Shown here: positions 56,220 through 64,000 of the stretch, piece after piece
Layout of the letters: every line of letters starts with the position of its first letter
How positions within the stretch are numbered: the stretch's first letter is position 1
Origin: Limnephilus marmoratus
Taxonomy: Eukaryota > Arthropoda > Insecta > Trichoptera > Limnephilidae
Length of the DNA: 64,000 nt
Direction: 5' to 3'
NCBI GenBank assembly: GCA_917880885.1
Contig: OU862933.1
Location: 5,565,452 to 5,629,451, forward strand
Program-made: the position numbers and the translations under genes
The notes under the pieces: generated by a model
Seen by the model: the letters and a program-made list of their open reading frames with translations, nothing else
Database searches by the model: none
Told to the model about the DNA's origin: nothing

Positions 56220-56496
56220 TGATATTGCAATAATGGTACCTTCGCCAGCGCGACATTTTATAAAATGCGAAAGGAAAGGATTCATATGATCCACATTGAT
56301 CCACATCCACACACGAATCGGCGGCGCCATAAATATACCAAATACCAATCTAGCGCAAATATCAACTAAATCACCGAGACAGTGTTGCCAACTTTATTTT
56401 GACCAATTCACTACCGTAACCCATCAGAAAACAACTAAATTTGGCTATCCCTCAAACCACCGTATTATGCCAGTAAGTTAATACCTAAATATTATT

Positions 56497-56880
56497 TTTT
56501 TACAGTGACTACCGCACAAGAGTCCCAACTGTTCCCGTCTGGAGCCAGTGAGACTATGGCATTCCCGGTATGTTATGAGGCTGAAGGTAATGGATAGGGG
56601 AAGGAGGTGGGGAAGATGAAGGTTGGGAAGTACCTGGCTATTCGGATCTGGTCACTAAACACGGCCAAAGCCATTTTCAAGCAACGTTTCAATTCTGAAT
56701 GGTGGTCTTACACCAGGGTAATACTGAGAGTATCTTCCACTCTGGAACGTGCCGCAAATATACTATATATTATTTTAAATGAATTAATTGTGAAATAACA
56801 CAAATTAATCAAATAAAATTTGAGACCTGCGGATTGTGAGTCAATGGTCTTACTCCTGGACTATGTAGGCCGTATATTGT
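56497..56880 (-). mobile_element. SINE1 copy
   Basis: Inverted copy: ctggagccagtgagactatg at the left, gaatggtggtcttacaccag in the body, and a damaged tRNA-like head at 56820-56875 that has lost part of the B box. It lies upstream of the recombinase-like gene. Confidence 0.8.
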
Positions 56881-56884
56881 AATT

Positions 56885-57927
56885 TATTTTTAAATTATTG
56901 TTTATTTTTGTTCATAATATTTTTTATAAAATACACCCAAACAACAATAAAACACCTTTTTATTATCTACTACAATACAACTAGAGACAATGCCTTTGAA
57001 AAATAGTCACGCGTAAAGTAATTACCTAGGTACAGATCATTTTTTTAAATGAAAAACTCTAAACAAATTAATATAACTGTATGAAAAAACATATTAAATG
57101 AGTACCTAATATATTTCTGAAATTTTTAGAAAACCCTGTATAGATATCATCACATTACAACTGACTATGCTTTCGGAACGCAAAAGACAAATACATAATT
57201 ACGAAGCAAATATTTTATTTATTAAAGAAAAACTACATAAATGTGTATTAAAATACGAAATAATATAAAACTTGTAATAAAAACAAAAACCATTAACACA
57301 AAATTAATAACGATATTATAAAAGCAATTCGTAAATCAATCTTCAATTTTAAAAAAGGGCGCGAATAGCCGGTAAATATTATAATATAATGTCTGTTCTT
57401 CTAACAGTCCACCGCGAGCGCTCGACAGTCTGGCTACCTATGTAGGAATACAACATATTATAACATTCCGGCAAACATATAACATATCGCAAAAAGATTC
57501 AATCTGACTTAGCAATGTCATGCGATAATAGATTTTGAGGAATTTAACCATTGAGTTCAATATCGCAAAGCATTGATAAACGACTTGGAGTTTGAATGAT
57601 ATTGTATGACGAGAACATCCGGCAACGTCGCATGCCGTGATGTTATAGATGCGATAAAAAGTGTACCCAATTGATGTTCTAAGTATGGATGAATATTTAC
57701 TGATAAAAAACGCATTCCGGAGCATTAACGGTCCACGTAAAAATGTCATTTATTCACTCAAAAATTTTTTTTACACCGTTCGACTCGTCTCATCGAGTTT
57801 GATATGATGGACTTAAAAAAAAAAAAACGATGAGCCACTAAGTGCCCAAATGAGCCAGTAAGTCGAAATGATCAAGAAGTTCCGGTAATTAAAGGACGCT
57901 TTGAGCCACTAAATGCCGTAACATAAA

Positions 57928-57930
<3 letters not shown>
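56885..57930. other. No recognised gene
   Basis: A 103-aa minus-strand ORF (57749-57438) is rich in Cys, Ile and Phe and matches nothing I know. It could be part of the 10.9-kb unit or upstream sequence of the spliced gene. The rest is AT-rich. Confidence 0.35.

Positions 57931-57931
<1 letters not shown>

Positions 57932-57960
<29 letters not shown>
57932..57960. repeat. (TA)n microsatellite
   Basis: Pure ta run followed by acatacacatacacatata-like repeats to about 58005. Confidence 0.9.
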
Positions 57961-57964
<4 letters not shown>

Positions 57965-58009
57965 TTACATACACATACACATATATACATATACATATAT
58001 ATAATTATA

Positions 58010-58885
58010 AAAAAGAAAATGTTTGAAAGAAGTTAAAAATAAAATACTATATAAAATATACATAAAAAATAAAATACTAAAATATAAACTTATAACTATA
58101 TAAAATACTAAAATATAACTATATAAAAATATAAAATACTTAGAAGTAAGATTTAAATATGTTAATCTATAATTTTTTTTTTTTTTTTATGAAAGCTAAA
58201 ATTTTTTCTGGAGGTTTGTCAAGGTAGGTAATTAATCACCTAGAAGAGTATATATTTAGGTTAGATTAGATTTCAGAGAAGTCAGGTTAGAAAAAGATGT
58301 GAAGTATGATATTTTATTTAGTTAATTTAATTATTTTCTTTTCCTTTATAATGGTTAGGAAGTCAGATATTCTTTAAAGAAATCTCGTCCCCTTTCGAAT
58401 ATCCAATTTTGAACACGAATAGTAAAAAGAGGTATGGTAATACTTGATTTTATATCGGTGCTCAATGCATTGTATATTTTGGGGGCAATGAACCAAAATT
58501 GTCGGTGAGCGAATGTGGTTCTAGTTTTTGGAACCATGCATCCCAGATTTGATGAAAAGCGGGTTTTGGCTTGATGTTGTGGAGCCACCAGTAGGTTATT
58601 TTTCCGTATGTAGGATAGGCTTGTCTTAGTGAATAGTTGGCGAATATCTAAGACCTTAAATTTAGTAAATAGCACATTAGAGGGGTGGGTAGGTTGGCAT
58701 TTAAATATGATTCTCAGTATTAGTTTTTGAACTGTAATTATTGGATTAATGACGGATTCTGTGCAACCACCCCATCCCAAAATACCGTAAGTTGCAATGG
58801 ATTGAAAAAGGGCAAAATATACGCTTCTAAGGGTTTTTAGGTCTAAGATGGATCTAAGAGAGCAGAATATATGGCAGAGCTTATA
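58010..58885 (-). mobile_element. LINE fragment, C-terminal RT region and 3' UTR
   Basis: On the minus strand the frame 58870-58355 reads LRSVYFALFQSIATYGILGW, GGCTESVINPIITVQKLILR and FWFIAPKIYNALSTDI. These match the segment after the RT palm in CR1/Jockey-group elements (Y.I..WG...., LYN.LP-like end). It is 5'-truncated within the hAT-like subterminal region. The AT-rich 3' UTR runs to about 58010. Confidence 0.72.
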
Positions 58886-58894
58886 TCGAGGAAA

Positions 58895-59600
58895 AAATAT
58901 TGATATATCGATATATCGGTCAAATTTTCAAGAGATTTTGAGTTTTTAAAATAATTGTGTATTCAGCTCAATATTATCAATAGTAATTTTTGTACACAAT
59001 GTGCTTTTTTATATGTACAAAAATCTCAATAAAAATTAAGGTATTTTTATCACTATTCATTTTTATTACGTAATAATTACAAAAATATCAAAAACTAAAA
59101 AGCTGTCTTCTAACTTATATGTAAACTGAGACAAAGTTTGTATGCGTCTCAGTAACATTCTATTGGCGTATTAATCGGTCAAAAAGGACTTCGTGTTTGG
59201 AAAAAGGTATGGTCAATAATCATAGACAATTGGGAACCAACACATAGGAGTGGCTTAGAAAAAAATGGCGAAAAAAGCATACATTTCTATGTATGTACCT
59301 ACACACATGAAATAGTATTGGTGATCACAAATACTAATGCAAAGACAATAGATTTGTAAGCTATTAATAGTTAAAATTTCAACCGCCAGATGTCATGACC
59401 CAACACAGTTACTTTTTCCATTCGTTCCAATACGGTTTTAGATTCTAGTTACTTTAAATACATACATTTTTAAGAATATCGTTTTTGATACAATTTTCGA
59501 TATTGGATATTTTATATCGATATATCGGATCAAAATATATCGGCTAAAAATATCGATATATCGAATTAAAAATATCGATATATCGATACTTTTTCAACAA
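58895..59600. repeat. Subterminal TATCGATA clusters of the 10.9-kb unit
   Basis: The octamer TATCGATA occurs near 58910 and at least four times between 59510 and 59590, with related tatcgg copies. The left end of the unit has two more (48690-48715). The stretch between clusters, 58930-59490, has no gene I can see. Confidence 0.7.
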
Positions 59601-59972
59601 GCCTAATCTTGGGTACACCATTATAAATAAAATACCAAAAGCGGTATAATTTACGGTAATAAAGTGCGCATCCAAGATAAATATGACTTAAATTCTTCGT
59701 CATTTTCTTCGTACATTATCTGTGTGCCCTCTTAATCCCCTCTTACAAAATGAAATATAAATAAACAGTATCGTAAATCTTAACTGTAATAAACTTTAGC
59801 ATTGACATATTACTATTGGTTATTATGTTCATAATAATTATTTAGTAATTCTCAATGAATTAGCTGTCAACAATTTATCACTAATTACGATGAATAATTA
59901 TTGTGCGATATCGAAAGTACAATAATAATCGTTGTTTATTTTGGATCTCATGTAATAATTATTTATATTCAA

Positions 59973-60467
59973 CTAGCATACCCAGCCACACGTTGCTGTG
60001 GCTAACGAAACACAACGCCATTACCCAACCTTTTTAAAATCCACACCACCCGCTTGCCAGCTGCCCGCTGCCCGCTGCCTGAATTGAATATTTGAATTTA
60101 TCGGCTTTTCTCCACTATAATAAAATTAATTCGCCACTAATTATACAATGCTTGCAATGCAACACTGGATATTTGAAAAGGGAAAATCAAATACCTACTA
60201 ACTCTAGGACATCTATTTTCCAATTTCTTGCGTAGAACGAATTTCAAAAGTGACTATAGTACGACCCGCCAGCCATTTTAAATCGCACAAAAATAGGTTT
60301 TCTTTGAATTTCTCGGCTTTTCTCTAATATAATTTACATGTATTATACATATAAACATTCCTCTTCAATCACTCTATCTATTGGTGAAAACCATATGAAA
60401 ATCCATTGGATAGTTTAAAAGATTAACGCGCACACACATTTTGAGCGACTTCATTTTATACTATGTA
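59973..60467 (-). mobile_element. Non-autonomous Helitron, inverted copy
   Basis: On the minus strand it starts tacatagtataaaatgaag and ends GCCACA-gcaacg-TGTGGC, tgggtatg and CTAG|T. Same family as 32937-33501. Confidence 0.82.
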
Positions 60468-60474
60468 ATGATGA

Positions 60475-60750
60475 TGATGATAGTAATAATTTTTTTTTAT
60501 TTAGTAACTATACATTTATAATTTTTACATTTTTATATGAAACATATATAAAATTGAAAATACATTCGTAGTCCTCCTCACTAGGAGATCCTGTGCTGAG
60601 GGGGACTATGCTTCTATGACGTTGTTTTAAGTATACCTACTAGTAAGTTCATTTTCCGATAGATCCTTCAGCCAACATTTAATGTCCTTAATGTAGCTAT
60701 TTTTTGTTTTAATTTGTTTGGTACTAAGTGGGAGTTTGTTATATAAATAA
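60475..60750 (-). pseudogene. LINE C-terminal fragment
   Basis: The minus strand reads LYNKLPLSTKQIKTKNSYIK and DIKCWLKDLSENELTSRYT, then stops at 60627. LYNKLP...W is the usual end of a CR1/Jockey-group reverse transcriptase. The 3' UTR follows with a small ctcctcac/gtgaggag stem. Confidence 0.6.
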
Positions 60751-60916
60751 GTTTGTTATATAATAATTATGTATTTGGAGAGAATAAATATTTATTGGTT
60801 AATGGAGAATGAATTTCTTAAATAAGGAACTTAAAAAAATACAAGCTCTCAAATTTTCTTTTTTCTTAAAAATGGGAGAAAAACGAAGTGGTGTTTTTTG
60901 CGTACTGTATAATCTC

Positions 60917-61435
60917 TACATACGAGTATTATTCCGCCGTGTCTGTCTGTCTGTCTGTCTATCTGTCTGTTCGCGATAAACTCAAAAACTACTAAACGAA
61001 TTTTCATGCGGTTTTCACCAATAGATAGAGTGATTCATGAGGAAGGTTTACTTATATAATTTGTCAAGGTTTTGTGTAAATTTTTTGAAACATATAATAT
61101 GTATATTGTGGCGGATGAGCGGACTGGCAACGGGCGGTGTGGAGTTTAATGTCGAGTTTGATGACATTTTGCACATGTGACCTTCAAAACAAGGGATGGT
61201 TACTGAAATTAAAGTCCTCCTCCGCGTCTGTCTGTCTGTCTGTTCGCGGTAAACTCAAAAACTGCTGAACGGATTTTCATGCGGTTTTCATCAATAGTTA
61301 GAGTAATCATGATGAAGGTTTAGGTATATAATTTGTCAATGTTTTGTGTAAATTGATTGAAATATATAATATATAAAGGAGAATGTCTGTATGTGGTGGA
61401 CGAGCGGGCTGGCAAGCGGGCGTTGTGGATTTGGT
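60917..61435 (+). repeat. Helitron-related repeats with (tctg)n tracts
   Basis: Two diverged copies of cggattttcatgcggttttc, each after a tctgtctgtctg run (60946 and 61226), and two of gagcgg.ctggcaa.cgggcg. No 3' CTAG end is seen, so these look like internal parts of decayed Helitrons. Confidence 0.5.
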
Positions 61436-61444
61436 TTATTTGCA

Positions 61445-61632
61445 AATCTACCTCAACCAGTCTCTCCCGATCCGCCATCAAATCCAGGGCAAATCTCGTC
61501 CCATTTACTCGGGCACCCCTGCTAAGTCACCAAACCTAGCGAACCACTTGGGGTGACCTATGGCAGAGGTGTTGGTTGTCCAATAAACGTTTCCCGGGGC
61601 GGCGGTACCAATACCCGCCTCCCAAATTGAGA
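61445..61632 (-). mobile_element. SINE-L fragment, 5' half
   Basis: Minus-strand copy of the head and first body block: on plus, ctaagtcaccaaacctagcg, tggcagaggtgttggttgtc and gggcggcggtaccaataccc. The LINE-type tail is missing. Confidence 0.75.
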
Positions 61633-61639
61633 CAGATAA

Positions 61640-62045
61640 AAAGAAACAAAAAAAGATATGGCATGGAAGTGAGCCAATTGTCACCGGGCTACCACAGAAT
61701 TGCACGAACTTTCTAGCCATTGAAATTAATCTTTTGGTCGAAGAAATTAATGCATATTATGTAGTATATATTAGGGGAGCTCGAGAGGCTAAATTGGTAG
61801 TTACTCGAGCGTTGTGGGGACCTATTGGATTGCGAAGATTAGATGCTGAAAAGAAAAAAAGTTTATATGATATATGCCCTTTCACTGGTGGGGGAAGCGA
61901 GTATAAATTTTCAAAAATGTTAAAAAAAATAGTCACAATGACATACTAGAGCACGTCAGATATTAATAACGTGGATGCCCTACATGTTTCTGGTAACGGA
62001 GAGATATTAATCTGAAGACTTGCTTGATGGTACGAAATGGAAGGA
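61640..62045. other. No recognised gene; one 71-aa ORF
   Basis: The plus ORF 61734-61949 (AREAKLVVTRALWGPIGLRR) has no recognisable family and no clear codon signature. Confidence 0.3.
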
Positions 62046-62054
62046 AATTAAAAA

Positions 62055-62720
62055 AAAAATCTTTAACTTTATGTGCAAAACCTCAAACTGTAATATTCAA
62101 TTAAAAGAAGACAATATTTGCGAAACTCATTCGTTGAAACAATTTGAAACTCAATAGAAAAATCAGAAAAAAATATTGGCACCTCTGGGACTCGAACCCA
62201 GGACCTTCTGCTTACATGACAACAACTCTACCAACTGAGCTATTAAGGTGTCTATATCCAATTCGGTCACTTTTAACTGAATCATACCTACTTTGACTAA
62301 GAACTACCAAAATTTTCTTTATTTTCTTAACACACATATTATTGGCTGCTATCTTTATATATGATTGCAAGATTCAAACCCGAACTAAATGCTTTCTGGA
62401 CAGTATCTAGTTAAATGCGACATTTTTTGACTTTTCTGCAAGTCTAGGATGAACATTTATTTTTAACTTTATGAGTAAAACCTCAAATTGTAATATTTAA
62501 TTAAACATAGACAATATTAGCGAAACTCCATCAAAAATCTGGAGAGAGAAAAATCAGAAAAAGATATTGGCACCTCTGGGACTCGAACCCAGGACCTTCT
62601 GCTTACATGGAAACAGCTCTACCAGCTGAGCTAAAGTGTCTATATCCAATTCGATCACTTTTAACTTTATCATACTTTGATTAAGAACTACCAACATTAT
62701 CTTCATTTTCTCAACGCATA
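62055..62720 (-). mobile_element. SINE2, two tandem units with tRNA-like heads
   Basis: tRNA-like segments lie at about 62187-62262 and 62569-62643 (minus). The second folds well: acceptor GACACTT/AGGTGCC with mispairs, D arm GCTCAGCTGGTAGAGC and T arm CTGGGTTCGAGTCCCAG. The anticodon stem is imperfect and the loop (atgtaa) suggests a Thr-like ancestor. The units are about 380 bp apart and share gcctcaaattgtaatattt-like tails. Imperfect stems argue against working tRNA genes. Confidence 0.72.
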
Positions 62721-62724
62721 TATT

Positions 62725-63060
62725 ATTGAATCGCCATTTTTTTATGTCACGTTCAAAATCGTCAGATTATTGAAATGTAAACTTTTCTGCATGTAATTAA
62801 CTAACTTTACCTTAATCTGACACGCTCGAGCATTTTTGGCGATCGAGTTTTTTTTACTTATCTGATCGGTTGTCCTAGAAGCACCCCCCCTATATTAGGG
62901 GTTCACATGTGGTGGTAGTTCATATCAGGGTGCAATCTGTATGTATCTGTGTGCAAAGGGTGTATCTCCCCTTAGTTATTCTGTCGCGCTTGAGTAATTC
63001 CCAAAATCCCAGCTTGGATTACCCTACTCTAGTGAGTAGTAGCGATTAGCATGGGTGAAC
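62725..63060. other. No gene seen
   Basis: Nothing recognisable. Confidence 0.4.
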
Positions 63061-63159
63061 GATATTGGCGACACATGCGGTGCGAGCAGTTTCACAGTAA
63101 TAAGGTTTTTGGCCCATCTCCTTTGTTTCTATTATTTATCAATATTATTATTCACCTAT

Positions 63160-63430
63160 AGGGGCTTTTACATGTTAGTAACCAGTTTCTCGTACTCAGA
63201 TAGAGCTGTATATATTTGGTTTACATGTGTGAGGAAGAAAAATATATACGTGTATATGTGTATGTATATGTGTGTATTTGTTGGTATTGTGTGCATGCGT
63301 GTATATATTTATATGTATGTATTCATGAACGTACGTGCACATATATGTGAGTATGTATGTTTATGTGTGTATGGATGTTTGCACCTATATAGTATACATG
63401 TACGTATGCACGCACACATGAACATCAAAT
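63160..63430 (+). repeat. Degenerate TGTATG/TATA microsatellite after a LINE-like end
   Basis: A Jockey-type tail motif (aggggcttttacatg) at 63164-63178 is followed by long TGTGTATG repeats. The 163-aa ORF across it is low complexity and not a gene. Confidence 0.6.
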
Positions 63431-63454
63431 ATTATAAATTAGAAATAAGGTTAT

Positions 63455-63625
63455 GTACGATACGTTTTAAGATTTCCACGGCCAAAAGCATTTTAGTTAT
63501 TTGGTTTTTGGGGTGTTATGCCGTGTTGCGCTACCTCCTTCTTTAGCCAACGTTTCAGACATCGTTGCAGTGTCCATCATCAGGGCAGATCCGGTAGATG
63601 TTCTCATCTGCCGGATCTGTTTTCT
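63455..63625 (-). mobile_element. FB foldback element, one arm
   Basis: Carries tttttggggtgttatgccgt, gttgcgctacctccttcttt, agccaacgtttcagacatcg and a short hairpin cagatccgg/ccggatctg. It shares with 39060-39110 the outer flank cacggcca and agtatttt/agcatttt, so the family extends past the arm. Confidence 0.6.
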
Positions 63626-63629
63626 ATCT

Positions 63630-63800
63630 ATTTTATACTTTTAATTATAATTTTACCAATTTTCAATATCATTACATAGATACTAGTACCATATTATATT
63701 TACAATACACTTCATTCAATGTAACTATCCTCCATTGGTCACCATGTAACAGGCAGTCGCCTAGTATGGTGATCTAACATGTATTTTATAAATAAAAAAA
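63630..63800 (+). repeat. LINE 3' end, diverged
   Basis: It ends ggtcaccatgtaacaggcag and tcgcctagtatggtgatct, a diverged version of the stem at 32860 and 48840, then an AAATAAAAAAAT tail. Confidence 0.45.
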
Positions 63801-64000
63801 TGCTATAAACATAATCATTTTGTGGAAGAGTTTATAATGATGAACTGAAATATGCTACTTACATAAATTATATGGAACCCACGCAGAAGAGTAGTATTAC
63901 GCTAAATTTGATTATTATTATTGAGGTACATTATTATAGCCTTCTTATAATTATATTCAAAATTATTATATTCAAATTATTAATTACCTACATTCCAAAA

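Larger units (their letters stand above)
48669..59605. mobile_element. 10.9-kb hAT-like unit carrying a spliced recombinase gene
   Basis: The left end is TAGGGATGTCGAAAGTG and the right end, reversed, is TAGGCTTGTTGAAAAAG, matching at 11 of the first 14 positions. Both ends then carry TATCGATA repeats. Outside lies the 8-bp TSD ATCTTGGG on both sides (48661-48668 and 59606-59613). The contents are a four-exon gene on the minus strand, LINE tails, SINEs, another hAT in intron 3 and a small MITE in intron 1. No hAT transposase of its own is visible. The 8-bp TSD points to hAT; the alternative is a coincidence of two separate hAT ends. Confidence 0.72.

Noticed and set aside
57438..57749. 103-aa minus-strand ORF
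   Set aside because: No motif, odd composition rich in Cys/Ile/Phe and no neighbour context; kept only as an unrecognised stretch.
62187..62643. Functional tRNA genes
   Set aside because: Acceptor and anticodon stems are imperfect and the flanks are repetitive SINE2 sequence.
63055..63546. 163-aa ORF
   Set aside because: Mostly translation of TGTATG repeats, then runs into the FB arm.

Overview
The window is eukaryotic and almost certainly arthropod, most likely an insect. It is AT-rich and almost entirely mobile DNA: LINEs of the Jockey/CR1 group, R1 and RTE types, a BEL/Pao LTR element, hAT transposons, Helitrons, tRNA-derived SINEs and foldback elements. A hemipteran is plausible from the mix of families, but the sequence alone does not settle the order. 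There is no CRISPR array, operon or rRNA gene, and I see no convincing host housekeeping gene.

Layout. 1-3980: a minus-strand Jockey-group LINE with two intact ORFs. 3980-5340: a foldback transposon whose core is a 110-bp tandem array. 6403-8065 and 26279-30024: two 5'-truncated R1-type LINEs, each with a target-site duplication (TSD). 8537-11623: a large element of unknown class with inverted ends. 12.6-20 kb: SINEs with a LINE-type tail, a tRNA-derived SINE, a Helitron and an RTE LINE. 20.6-24.5 kb: a Jockey copy split by a hAT, then a second Jockey copy. 24916-26277: an inverted-repeat element carrying a tRNA-derived SINE and a perfect 158-bp palindrome. 31.6-35.7 kb: two hATs and a Helitron. 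36.6-41.1 kb: a probable solo LTR, SINEs, foldback repeats and a Helitron with a helicase remnant. 41127-45575: a BEL/Pao element with near-identical LTRs but decayed gag and pol. 47972-48500: a short hAT.

48669-59605 is the most interesting part. A 10.9-kb unit has hAT-like ends and a perfect 8-bp TSD (ATCTTGGG). Inside it, on the minus strand, is a spliced gene. I reconstruct four exons joined by three phase-consistent introns. They encode a protein of about 800 aa with two N-terminal zinc fingers, a tyrosine-recombinase catalytic domain and a C-terminal helical domain. Intron 3 is swollen by another hAT (53458-55319, TSD CGCTACAG), which itself holds a SINE and a LINE. No hAT transposase is visible in the 10.9-kb unit outside that nested hAT.

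59.6-64 kb holds Helitrons, LINE tails, tandem tRNA-derived SINE units, a microsatellite and half of a foldback element.

Six insertions with perfect 8-bp TSDs give the order of nesting: hAT into Jockey, LINE and SINE into hAT, hAT into an intron, and an R1 element into the tip of an inverted-repeat element.
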